A DNA stretch of 64,000 nt, taken from assembly GCF_026914265.1 (NCBI RefSeq), contig NC_069136.1:48530381-48594380 (forward strand), read 5' to 3'. This document shows, one piece after another, positions 1-12,026 of the stretch (positions are counted from its first letter, which is position 1; every line of letters begins with the position of its first letter). The position numbers and the translations under genes were made by a program. Source of the DNA: Mya arenaria (lineage: Eukaryota > Mollusca > Bivalvia > Myida > Myidae). Under the pieces are notes generated by a model that was given only the letters and a program-made list of their open reading frames with translations, ran no database searches and was not told the DNA's origin.

Positions 1-2375
1 GTATTTAATAGCTGAAAACGCAAAAATATTAAGTGATTGGTGAGTGTTTAAAGATTTACTGTGATCTGCTATCGTCTCAAAAGGTAGAAATACCGTGTAT
101 TCTGCACCTTTCTTTCAAATAAATCTCGGTATCCTTCCAAAGAACCATTGTTTTGGACATGTATTCATTCTATTTGGAATATTAAACAATTGTATTAATT
201 GTGGCAAATCTTATTTGGGAGTAAGAATGCATCTTTAAACCGTACAAACACTTACCACGTTGCACATTTACTAATATTATAATTTCAAGTTATATCAAAC
301 CCAAAACTTGATGTTGTTGTTGTTGTTGGTATTGTTGTGAAATCTTTTGCAATGTAAAGAATACACGAAGGGGAAATGTTGTCTATTAGTTTCTTATGGT
401 AGCATATTACTGCCGTAACATAACCTGATAGCGTTCGCGAATTGTTTCGTGTTAACCACTTAATTTTCGAAAAATAATCTAGCTATCTAGTTAATATTTG
501 CAATACTTTTTTTGGTTAGATAAATATCGTAATACTAAAAACAGACTTGAAAGTGCCCAACACTACCACCATAGCTACAGCTCCCTTAAATCACTAGACT
601 TTATCACTTTGATCGTACAAAACCTACGAACAATCAACATATGCGTCCTAAAGGCTCACAACGGTTGAGGTCATTATTCAAATACAGTTTTCATTGGTTA
701 GATTAGACTGCGAGAAAGAAAGCGTGCTTCGACGGAGTGCGCCGTTTCAATTCCGATCTACCTTCCCTATGTTTCGGACAGTGACACCAGAAACGAACAA
801 ATATTTTATATCGGCCTTATAGGGGAAAGCTCTAAGTTCTTACATGAAAATAAAACATTCTCAATATGTTTTAGCATGGACTGTTTGTGTCTGCTTTGGG
901 ATTTATTTTGAAACTATTTCAAGGAAAGTTACAAGCAATTGCAACAGGCAGAAACAGCAACTTGAGGTTCGATATATCTTTACTCGAAAATAGACTTACT
1001 AGTTATCACTGCTAAAATTATAATAGGGTTATAAGTACTGTGTTTAAATTGGGGAATGTATTTAAATTTCTTCAAATTACGGAATTCGAGTGAAATCAAA
1101 GTCTGCAAATACACGAGAGTCGATCCGCGAAAAGTCCATTCCAGATCAAAATACAGTAAATATTACCCTTTTTATATACACTACTGGTTTTAATAAAAAA
1201 AAACATTGTTATAACATAATAAATAATACTTTAATGTCGAAATGTTTCGTTTTATGACGTCAGATTGGAACACTGCCGTATAGAATTGGAGAGGAGTGGA
1301 ATACGCACTTCTGTATATGCGTGTGGAATTAAGATGTGGTAATGATAAATGTAAATGTATATATATAGTTTCTGTTAATATTTCGGAATTAAAAAGCATC
1401 TTCAAACCTCAAGTTGAACTCAGAGAAATTCAAACCATCACTCATAACCGCTCAATTGCATGTACGTTTAATGGTTGTTTGAAGTTATCTCAACAAACAG
1501 CATTCGGTATGTCATGCTGAAACGAATTTGGACATTCGACATTAAAAAATGAATGACTTGCTTGACAATCGACATTAAAAGCATTCGAAAAAACAAGGGA
1601 CATTTTAAATACTGAAAATTTGAATGTCTTGCTAGGACGAAATTTGAACATTGGACATTCATAAAATGAAAAAAATGAATGTCTTGCTGGAATTGGATTG
1701 GCAAAACATTGGATATTCGACATTTAATATTATCTTTACTTCGTGCGAAATTCGATATCGAACATGCAAAAAATGAAAAACTTGAATGTCCTAATAGGAC
1801 ATTAAAAGCACAGTACGGTGTTGTTATGGCATGACATTGATCATTTTTTGAATGACCGATATCACTAGTCGTACGTTAAGCCAGCCTCACACATCTGTTT
1901 AAATGATACCAGTTTACGTGAAAAGCGTAGAAATGGTTGCATTTTCGATGATTACGAGATCCCGAACAATCATGATATAAGCGATTAAATAATAGATTGC
2001 TTAAAGATACACTTTTACTCCCAATTAAGATTTACCACACTTTGTACGTTTTTTTAATCAATCGAAAAGGATGAATATATATCGACATCAATGGTTCTTA
2101 TGAAGGATACCGTGTAAAATTTGAAAGAAAGGTGCAGACAACACGGTATTTCTACCTATTGAGACAATAGCTGATCACTGTAAATATTTTAGGACTCACC
2201 AGTCATTTAAAATTTGTGCGTTTTCAGCTATTATATACACGGTTACAATCTTGTTATCAGTAATTCATATTTTTCATAAATGCATTATTTAGTAAAGAGT
2301 TAAAGATTTATCATTCAAAATTTATGTTTGTTATACATGTGTATGTATTGATTTTAAATAAGAGTGCCATTTTTA
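1..2375. mobile_element. Large inverted-repeat element, left arm cut by window edge
   Basis: Bases 1-245 match the reverse complement of about 2025-2245. The shared order includes the runs aaggtagaaatac, ggtatcctt and gggagtaa. The right arm continues outward to about 2375. That outer part is recognisable because another copy of the family at 43246-43640 contains both pieces in the same order. The left arm must therefore start roughly 130 bases before the window. The arms show many substitutions, so the element is old. No transposase is visible between them. It is best read as a non-autonomous TIR or foldback element. Confidence 0.65.
1500..1825. repeat. Degenerate GACATT-rich repeat cluster
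   Basis: Several loose copies of a roughly 55-65 base motif built from gacattcgacatt, aaaatgaatg and tcttgctgg. The same vocabulary (gacattggacatt plus gtcgtgctgg) makes up the foldback at 15003-15285. The copies vary too much to fix a unit length by eye. Short open frames in this stretch are chance products of the repeat. Confidence 0.5.
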
Positions 2376-4139
2376 GACTATCTACGCATGCGCGCAGGTA
2401 GTCTTAAGACCGCAAACTCCAAAGAACTACTTCTATTCATGTCGTTTTAACCCATTTTTTTGTCTCAATGCGCTCTATGTTTAGCAGAATGACGTCGAAA
2501 CCATAAACATAGATTGGTTGTATTGCACTCCGAGTATGAGTTTTTGCTTGTTCGGCTATTTCCGCGCTGAAATTCTGTATCCCGGCGTTTTATTTTTAGC
2601 AGGATATAACTATTTTTAGATCGCTATATTTATCAGATTAATGTGGGTCAAAATAGTGGAGGTTCTGGTAGGAAGGTGACATACATAATGATATTCACTC
2701 TGAGTTTAGCCCATGATGTTCCAGAAATTATTACCGACCGCAAGTGTCCCATCGCCTGCTGGGTTTGTTATTATAACCAGACGTGACCCTGAAGCACGCT
2801 TATTTGTAATGGTGCATTTATATTTGACTTTTATGAGATAAGAAAAAAATAATAATTGTCTGAGTGTCAAAATAGTTGTATCTCAGGTTTCGCGTTGCTA
2901 ATGCTTCAAATGCTATAATATACCTGCTACACCATAACAAGATATTATTCATTCTATGATTTTAGGCGTTTATATTTATAATGAGATGTTTTCATTTTTT
3001 TTTTTGCATAAAAGCTTCGTTCCGGTGTATTCTTGGCATAGTTTTAGACATTATGCTTTCAATTTATATAAGCACACATGCCCTAATACGACAGTGAGTC
3101 ATGCACACGTTTGGTGAAGCAAAGTAGTTCGGATTAAACCTGTAAAACATCCAAAGAGTACGAAGCATTTATAACAGCACTAGTACTATTTCTATATAGG
3201 TACTTACATAAAACATAAACAACATTAAATTTATCAATAAACTTTTAAAAGCACAATCATATTCTCATTCATAGAACCGACAAGTTCCGATAATCTAAAA
3301 ATAGTTTCAACTACATTAACTAATCGATATTCTAAACATAGTTTCTACATACATTAACTGACCACATGTTTGTCCTCACCGCGGGAAAACGACCATCTGA
3401 TGAGCTCTGCATTTTGAAAGTTGTTCGTAAAATAAAATCATTCCTTAAACAATTAAAACGTGTATGTTCCTAAAACTTGCCTGAGATTGTGTTTTGGGCA
3501 ACCGAGAGTTATTGTCATTGTTTACTTTTTATTTATTTTTTATTGCTTTTGACAGGCACATACATCATAATTATATTCACTTCTAAGTCAAAGCGGCAAA
3601 GTCGAGCGCGCTGTCTAAAGACAGCTCTTGTTAAAGTTCTCGTGGTCTAGTGGATTAGGTGTTGGTTAACGGATTTTTTCCTGTTTAACATGTGTTTGGT
3701 TGCACCCTAATGAACCAAAAACATATTGTATACTATAACTGTATTTTGTCTGTAATTTCGATGTCATAAATTAAAATAATAAACAAATCACTGTTTTCAG
3801 TGAGGGTTAAAACAACAAAAAGGTTACGAGAAATAATTTGGATATAAATACAAAAGATAAATTTACATCACTAAAACATAATGGGACTTTAACAGCTTTT
3901 TCAACCCAAAATGTACTTATGGTGTATATTTAATGCAATAATAATATTATGAACTCGGGCTGTTAACAATATAACGGGCCTTTTAAATGTTAACGTCCTC
4001 AAAAGGTGTATTTACCCTATACAAATACAGGCCCCGATTTCTCGAAACTTCCTAAGAGTAACAGGCTTAAGTCGCTTATTTCAATTAGCCAAAATACATA
4101 CTGAAAATAGATTTTGATAAATGAAAAATGGTTAATTCT
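2376..4139. other. AT-rich DNA without a recognised gene
   Basis: No spliceable coding exon, long open frame or tandem array was seen. One tRNA-like fragment lies at 3640-3715 and is listed separately. Confidence 0.5.
3640..3715 (+). repeat. Possible tRNA-derived SINE fragment
   Basis: The run tggtctagtggattagg resembles a tRNA box A. About 50 bases on, ggttgcaccc is a poor match to box B. No cloverleaf can be closed, so this is at best a decayed SINE head and not a tRNA gene. Confidence 0.3.
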
Positions 4140-5400
4140 CACTGCGGAAAATGGTTGAATATACGGGAATGTACTGAAACCCGTACACCCAATGTGTACG
4201 GTAAGTGTACGGAATGTTGAATATACGGGTGTGTTCGGACCCGTATATTCATAAAACTCGCATATCTTGAGTATACGGGATTCGATGTACGGGCGTGTAC
4301 TAACCCGTACATCAGTGTTATAATAAAACAATGAATTCTGTAATCAATTTAGGTTTTTGGGTGTTTAATTTGATAGCATACATGATATGAACGACATTTA
4401 TATCATTGACTTAAAAAATCACAGTTACGTAAAAAAAGGATGGTGTCAGTAAAAATCACCTTTGTAGAAAATTGAATGCTTTAATGGGTTTCGACAGCTT
4501 TTGATGAAATTAAAAAGGGTCTGAATGATAACAAATAAATACTAGTAAATTGGACAATACTGAGTTGATTGACTAACGACTAGTACTTAAAGTATTTTGA
4601 TGGATGTACGGCACCTTACATCTCTGTATATCTTGAGTGTACGGGCATGTACGGTCTCCGTACATGTTGAAAATACGGGAAATTATGTTCTTCCGTATAT
4701 TCATCGTGTACGGGATTATACCATTCCCGTACACGATGAATATACGGGCGTGTCCAATTCCCGTATATTATGGATGTATAATGGACGGAAATATATCAGT
4801 TCCCGTACACGCTGAGTGTACGGAAAAGTAACAATTCCCGTACACTATGGATATACGGAAATGTACTGTTTCCCGTACATCCTTGTTATAAAATAGTTTT
4901 GAATTTTGTAATCAAGTAAGGTAATTTGGTGTTTTTGAGAGCATATATGATATGAACAACATTTAAACCATTGACTTGTATACATTTTTCCGTGTAAGTA
5001 GATAAACAGCAATGTGTTAGCAAGGTATGGCTTTTATGGTTTTAACAGCCTTTGATGAAATCAAAGCTACATGTTAATGATAAAAAATGAGATTCGGCAA
5101 TGCTGGTAGGGTTGATTTACGGCTAGTACTAAAAATATTTTGATGAATGTACGGCACCGTACATCTCCGTATATCTTGAGCGGACGGACATGTATGGTCT
5201 CCGTACATGTTGAGTGTACGGGAATTCATGCTCTTCCGTACACTTTTGAGAGTACGAGATTATTCCACCCCCGTACACGATGGATATACGGGATTTTACA
5301 TTTCCCGTATATTATGGATGTACGGAAATATACAAGTTCCCGTACACGCTGAGGGTACGGAAAAGTAACAATTCCCGTACACTATAGATATACGGAAAAG
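4140..5400. repeat. 545-bp tandem duplication with internal GTACGG palindromic repeats
   Basis: Two consecutive units of about 545 bases align along their length, starting near 4330 and 4880. Shared landmarks include tgatatgaac, ttttgatgaaat and gtacggcacc. Each ends in a cluster of short palindromic repeats in which cccgtacac and tgtacggg alternate at 35-36 base spacing (about 4600-4890 and 5145-5400). A third cluster at 4145-4320 looks like the tail of an earlier, partly lost unit. The array runs directly into the 36-base minisatellite that follows. Confidence 0.8.
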
Positions 5401-7290
5401 GCACAAAGGTTATGGAACAACAGACACCAAACAAGAGACAAAAATACACAGCGCTACAACACGACCCACATTAAACAAAAAACACTGCGCTACAACACGA
5501 CCCACATTAAACAAAATACACTGCGCTATAAGACAACACACATTAAACAAATTACACTGCGCTACAAGACAACACACATTAAACAAGAAACACTGCGCTA
5601 CAAGACAACACACATTAAACAAAATACACTGCGCTACAAGACAACACACATTAAACAAAATACACTGCGCTATAAGACAACACACATTAAACAAAATACA
5701 CTGCGCTATAAGACAACACACATTAAACAAATTACACTGCGCTACAAGACAACACACATTAAACAAAATACACTGCGCTACAAGACAACACACATTAAAC
5801 AAAATACACTGCGCTACAAGACAACACACATTAAACAAAATACACTGCGCTACAAGACAACACACATTAAACAAAATACACAGCGCTACAAGACAACACA
5901 CGTTAAATAAAATACACTGTGCTACAAGACAACACACGTTAAATAAAATACACTGTGCTACAAAACAACACACGTTAAACAAAATGAACTGCGCTACAAG
6001 ACGACCCACATTAAACAAAATACATAGCGCTACAAGACAAAATACATTAAACAAGAGATACAGCGCTGCAAGTCAATACACATGCAAAAAAATACACAGC
6101 GCTACAAGACAAATTACATTAAACAAGAGATAAAGCGCTGCAAGACAATACACATGCAAAAAAACCACTGCGTTACAAGACAAATTACATTAAACAAGTG
6201 ATACAGAGCTGCAAGTCAACCCACATTAAACAAGAAACACAGCGCTACAAGACAACCCACATTAAACAAGAAACACACCACTACAAGACAACCCACATTA
6301 AACAAGAAACACAGCGCTACAAGACAACCCACATTAAACAAGAAACACAGCGCTACAAGACAACCCACATTAAACAAGAAACACAGCGCTACAAGACAAC
6401 CCACATTAAACAAGAAACACAGCGCTACAAGACAACCACATTAAACAACCCACATTAAACAAGAAACACAGCGCTACAAGACAACCCACATTAAACAAGA
6501 AACACAGCGCTACAAGACAACCCACATTAAACAAGAAACACAGCGCTACAAGACAACCCACATTAAACAAGAAACACAGCGCTACAAGACGACCCACATT
6601 AAACAAGAAACACAGCGCTACAAGACGACCCACATTAAACAAGAAACACAGCGCTACAAGACGACCCACATTAAACAAGAAACACAGCGCTACAAGACGA
6701 CCCACATTAAACAAGAAACACACCGCTACAAGACAACCCACATTAAACAAGAAACACACCGCTACAAGACGACCCACATTAAACAAGAAACACAGCGCTA
6801 CAAGACGACCCACATTAAACAAGAAACACAGCGCTACAAGACGACCCACATTAAACAAGAAACACACCGCTACAAGACGACCCACATTAAACAAGAAACA
6901 CACCGCTACAAGACGACCCACATTAAACAAGAAACACACCGCTACAACACGACCCACATTAAACAAGAAACACACCGCTACAACACGACCCGCACTAAAC
7001 AAGAAACACAGCGCTACAAGACGACCCACATTAAACAAGAAACACAGCGCTACAAGACAACCCACATTAAACAAGAAACACAGCGCTACAAGACAACACA
7101 CATTAAACAAGAAACACAGCGCTACAAGACAACCCACATTAAACAAGAAACACAGCGCTACAAGACAACCCACATTAAACAAGAAACACAGCGCTACAAG
7201 ACAACACACATTAAACAAGAAACACAGCGCTACAAGACAACACACATTAAACAAGAAACACAGCGCTACAAGACAAAATATTCTCATTGG
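5400..7290. repeat. 36-bp minisatellite, about 52 copies
   Basis: The unit contains gcgctacaagacaac, cacattaaac and aagaaacaca. Two blocks differ in the linker: mainly aaaatacact in the left block (to about 5900) and aagaaacaca in the right block (from about 6230), with disturbed units between. Sub-variants (caacccaca, cgacccaca; cagcgct, caccgct) occur in runs, as expected from unequal exchange. Because 36 is divisible by three, both strands stay open for long stretches and give 12-residue periodic pseudo-proteins. The array ends about 160 bases before the next gene. Confidence 0.95.
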
Positions 7291-7456
7291 TAAAAGGTGG
7301 GTTATACTGGCTCGATCAATTCATTTCGAAGCTAAGTAATGACCCACCAGGGGCGGGGGTAATAAACCGGTTTCCGGGCGAATTATCTCACAGTTTTAAT
7401 CATGTATTGTTTTTGTGCTGATATAGTTGGCTATATGCAACTGTATTTGTTTCAGT

Positions 7457-9688
7457 ATGACCGAAATGTCTCGGAAAATGTTTAAACTGGCGATCACTCT
7501 ACTGGCTCTTCTGCCAAGGACTGAATCAGGTAAACTATTCTACTCAGGGCCCACGTTCATTAACGTCTTAAATACGCGCTAGGTCTCAGAATTAAGCCCC
7601 AATTTCCCCAAACTTCTTAAATCTTTTATAACAGGGTAAGGCTTAGCTCCCTATTTTTTTCAATAATATGCGTAATATTTTCTTCTTTAAGACTGTTTGT
7701 ACATTAAATAAGAATTATCTTTATGATTATCAAAATAAACAATTTTAAATATCAAAATTCAATTTAAGTATTATTTTGGCTCATTGAAATAAACTACTTA
7801 AGCCTGTGAAGTTTAAGAAGTTTCGAGAAATTTGGGCAAAGCTTTGAAATGCAACAGTAACATTTATTTGACTCTTTTTTTATAGAAATAGTAAATAGTA
7901 GCGAAACGAGTCATTGGATTAACATATACAGCATATTTCGTATGTAACACCGTTGTATTGTAAGAGTTGGTAGTTGTGGTTAGTAGTAATAGAAGTACTG
8001 GAAGCAGTAGCAGTAGCAGTAGCAGTAATAATATAATAACAATTTGCACATCTGCAGTTCGCACTCATGACGTCAATGAATTTTGCCCGAATAAACAAAA
8101 TAATTTAACATTTTAACACCACTATTTAAATTACATGTTCTTACAGACGATAAACAACGTGTAAACAAAATTCATACCTATCAGCTAAGATGTTCTTTCC
8201 ACCATATATTTAATGCATCAACTTTATAATTTCAGGTTTATTGTTCCAAATGGAAGGGTTTATTGATCTAAACCCACCCGACTTTGGTCAAGACCCTAAC
8301 TTTCCCCCAGATCCTAACTTTCCTAACGATCCGAGTTTCCCTGGCGATCCGAGTTTCCCTGGCGATCCGAGCTTCCCTGGCGACACTAACTTAAATCTAG
8401 ACCCCAATCTCCCTCAAGACACTCAAATCGATTCTGTATTCCCACCTGCTTTTCCGCCCGACAGCATCTTTTCACCAAATAAGCCGTCCGATTCTCAGAG
8501 CGGAAATATTGACAACACAAAACAATCAGCTTCTGAAGCTACCAACCCACTAGATGTAGCCAATGTGCTCAACGACCTATTCCCTCCCGGCTCACCTCTT
8601 ACTACGGACCCACAAACCGGCAGTATGGGTGGCATTGGAGCACCGCTCATACCCTCCGGCCGACCAGAACAATCTTCCGTCCAAGAGGCACCGGTAGAGA
8701 TCAAACCAAATGGTCCGTCACTTCCGATGAAACCGGAAACACCAGCTTTTGCCGGATCAGGAATGAATGAACTGGGTAGTATTTGTATTGTTGACCGTCC
8801 GTTAAGTATATCCGTTTCTGTTCAAATAACGCATTTCTCTGTTTAAAGCCATTACGTAACTATCTACCGATTTTTTCGGCACTTTCTGTATCAGCCCGTA
8901 AATCTAATTTTTTGGATAGCAAGGCGGAGTACGGAACGCTACCGGATGTTGCTAAGAGAATCTGGGCGGAAGAAAGGCGCACTCAAACACTAGAATGTAC
9001 TTGAAAGTCTCTTTTGTTCTATTTCATTCCAAAATAAAAACGTTCCAGGTGCAGTCGAAACAGCGAACATGGTGGTCCCGGGGCAGGCAATTGCCAATGA
9101 AGGTATCTCGTTTGGAGGTGACACACAGGGTAATATGCCTGCACCGTGCATTGGCTGGCGTAAAAGACACGACATGTGTGAACCTGGTAGGTTTCGGGTG
9201 TAGTTTCCGATTTTATTCAGGAAGTAACTGTTTTGTGCAGCGTTAAAGATAAGCTTTACAGTAAATTGCCTATGAAACATTTTCCTTTAGTAAGCAATTT
9301 AAATTCCTCCTTTCATATGCATGATATACGTAGGATATTAAATATTCTTAAAGGTAACAAACTAACGCCGCGGGAACGGAAAAAGGCTCGTAAGCTGCGA
9401 AGATTGGAAAGGCGGCAAAGAAAAAAGGAAAAAAAGGCCGTCGGTGTGAGACAGCCAAAGAGTCCCAAAGTGAAAGTTATTAAAAAATTAAAACCTGTCG
9501 ACATTAATACCGAGACCGGCGAAGTGATGGGTGGGCCTGGGGGCGGGGCAAAGGGCAAACGGAAGGGAAAAGTTCAGAGGAAAGGCGGTAAGGGCAAAAA
9601 AGGGAAGCAAGCTACTGAAACGACCACCATGGATACAACGAACATGGAGCTTATTGCCGGGTTCGGATATATTCAGTGGAAGAAGTAA
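7457..9688 (+). CDS. Secreted protein with Asp/Pro-rich repeats and a lysine-rich C-terminus (unrecognised family)
   Basis: Five coding exons are inferred at 7457-7529, 8236-8775, 8895-8996, 9049-9186 and 9291-9688, giving 416 residues. All four introns are phase 1 with GT-AG ends. Exon 1 encodes a signal peptide (KLAITLLALLP core). Exon 2 carries five or six six-residue repeats of the DPSFPG/DPNFPP type at residues 44-74, then a Pro/Ser/Asp-rich stretch. Exons 3 and 4 add three cysteines (239, 272, 282) around a GISFGGDTQG segment. Exon 5 is strongly basic from about residue 312 (RERKKARKLRRLERRQRKK), then Gly/Lys-rich, ending FGYIQWKK. An acceptor-like ttgtttcag just before the ATG suggests an upstream noncoding exon. 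A later acceptor at 9354 also keeps phase and would give 395 residues. The family was not recognised. A matrix-type extracellular protein is an inference from composition only. Confidence 0.72.
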
Positions 9689-10068
9689 CGAATACACAGA
9701 CGGATCAAAGCAACCCTAACTTGCATGAAAATTGAACGTGCCATGACTGAATGATAAACAGAGCTGTGGACGATGTTACATAACAGATATAAAACAATTA
9801 TCATAATATACTATATGAACTGGACGTACATTTGTTATAAATGATATAATGGGTTTAATTAAACTGCTATTGTTTTTGTGAAAGGTATGTGAAATTGAAT
9901 ATAATTATTATTCGAACTAACTATACAACCGTTTATTCATAGAAAACAGTAATATTATTAAATTGCCTGGTGAAGGTTCTAAATTATATGATATAGTTTT
10001 TGTTCAAAATTGAAAAAAATAAGAAATATGATTTTAAAGAAAAATATTTGTAAGAAATTGCATTATAT

Positions 10069-10074
10069 AATAAA
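10069..10074 (+). terminator. Possible polyadenylation signal of the Asp/Pro-rich gene
   Basis: AATAAA lies 381 bases after the stop codon in AT-rich sequence. The distance is plausible for a 3' UTR, but no transcript end can be shown. Confidence 0.3.
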
Positions 10075-10861
10075 CATTCTCCCTTTCGTTTATGCAAAGT
10101 TTGTTTCTCTTCTACTTGACTGTGTAATTGAAATATTCCCGTTCTAACTAAATGTTTCTATGAAAATGTGCTTGTCCATTGTATTTATTATGTTTGTATA
10201 CGGTATGTAAGTAAATTATATATAGTTAATATATAGTTCTGTAACCGAATACAAGATTGAACTCATATAACAGCTGTATTGTTAACAGACTAGGAACACA
10301 GGAATGCAAATACAAGATGGCTTTGCAGGCTATTCTTGCTTAATGGACATGCAGTTTTTACAGGGCCTGGCTTTCTGTTTTAACCACCCCGGGTAAAACG
10401 ACTCACGTGCATGAACGCGTCATTTTAGAATACTTATTTTATGGATAATGATACTAAATTGATTTCTTATGAGATTAGAAGAGCGAGAGAGAGAGGGGGG
10501 GAGGGGGCATTCGCACACTCTAAAATCATTAAGTTTACTTTTAATTTCTATGAAGTAAAATGAAAAATGTACAATTTCGGACTAAAAAGTGCCATAAAAA
10601 ATCTAGGGCAGTGTCCCCAAACCATCGTGCCATCACTAACAACCAAAGCAGTTTCGGTTATGCGACAGGTGCGCAAGTGAAAAGCTACACCCTTTTGCTG
10701 CGTCATCTATATTACAACTAAATTATACGAAAAACATTTTTATGTAGGTGGTAAAATCGTACAACAACAATTTGCCGCCTACGGCTTTATTTGATCAATA
10801 CATTGTAATGATTCAAGCATATGAAAGGTGATCAATAAAACAAGCAGTTCATTGTTCTTGT

Positions 10862-11095
10862 GAGGTTAGCCATCTATCATGAACAAGGTATGGTGACCAC
10901 GAACCAAACTCGGGCGCATGTGAGTTTGGTTCGTGGTCACCAAGCCGGACAAGTGGGTTTTCTCCGGGTTCTCCGGTTTCCCCCACAACACAAGACCACA
11001 CTCTCGCGTAAAATCGTGCCAACGAGAGTGATTACTATAATTTTGTAATAACTTGTTTCACAATCGTTGTAAAATAAATATGTTTAAACTAAACT
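10862..11095 (+). mobile_element. SINE-like insertion with a perfect hairpin
   Basis: Absent from the matching position in duplication copy B (after about 32040), so it inserted after or independently of the duplication. It contains a perfect 20-base inverted repeat at 10892-10911 and 10922-10941 with a 10-base loop. A GC-rich block follows (gtgggttttctccgggttct and on), then an A-rich tail with aaaataaatatg. The GC-rich block resembles a short interspersed repeat common in marine invertebrates, recalled from general knowledge. No clear box A and box B pair was found. Confidence 0.5.
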
Positions 11096-11205
11096 AAAAA
11101 AGATTACTGGGTATGTCTACCTCGTAGATTTCATTCGTTATGCGTGATTGGCTAGTCGATGTTATCACGTGATATTACCAAGTAAGGTTTATCTATCTAT
11201 CTTGA
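11096..11205 (+). repeat. Dispersed repeat module shared with 46795-46895
   Basis: Matches the reverse complement of 46795-46895. Shared runs include gcgtgatt, gctagtcgatgt, atcacgtgatat and accaagt. In the other copy the module sits next to a tRNA-like segment, so it may be part of a SINE family. Confidence 0.6.
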
Positions 11206-12026
11206 ACACACAAACAACTGCTACTGATAATGTTTCATTTTAAAGTTACAAAATGGTAGGTTTGAATATTTTCTTGATATTTTCTTTCCTCATCTTCATC
11301 AAGAGCTTTTTTTATATTTCAGAAACAATTCGATCAAATTGCTATTTAATTATAATTTTTCTTTGTTTTATTACCTCCATTTCATTTATCATAATAGAAG
11401 CGTTATTTATATGGTGTTATTCAAAAATATAATCCATGCAAAAACAATACAATTGTTAATTAATATAAATGAAACATAGAAATAATATCGATGTTAATAT
11501 CTAAATGCACTAACAAATCCTTATAATGGACATTCTCGTACATCAGAGCGATGATGATATGCGTTAGATTTATCATTGTCAAACCTCTGATGAATGATGG
11601 CTTATCAGTAAAAAACAAGCACACCATGTTGCTTTAAAATTTATTGTTCTCATAACTATTGAAACATCATTGGAATATTTTTGTGATAACATCAATTATG
11701 TAAGTGGTAAGATATACAGTGAAGTTTCCAGGGTGAGTCGTTGTTAGCTTCCCTGGTTGTTGACTGTCGCTGATAAAATATTAAGATCAATGTCGTCATT
11801 ATACCACAAACATGCTCAAAACATTTTAAGTAAGAAAGTCAAGAGACAATGTCATGATTGAACGCTGTGATGACTTTTTAGAGATTATTTACCTTTTGCA
11901 AACTAGATGTATGTGTAAAAAACTCCGAATTGCTCATTCAAATGTGAAAGCTATAAATAAAGGTTTGTTATTAAACAGGACGGGCGATGGTGGCAGAGTT
12001 CAATCTTAGTTTACGGGCATAGGACA

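Noticed and set aside
5410..7287. Open frames of 214, 86 and 293 residues over the minisatellite
   Set aside because: They are 12-residue periodic translations of a 36-base repeat that stays open on both strands. There is no start context, splice support or non-repeat domain.
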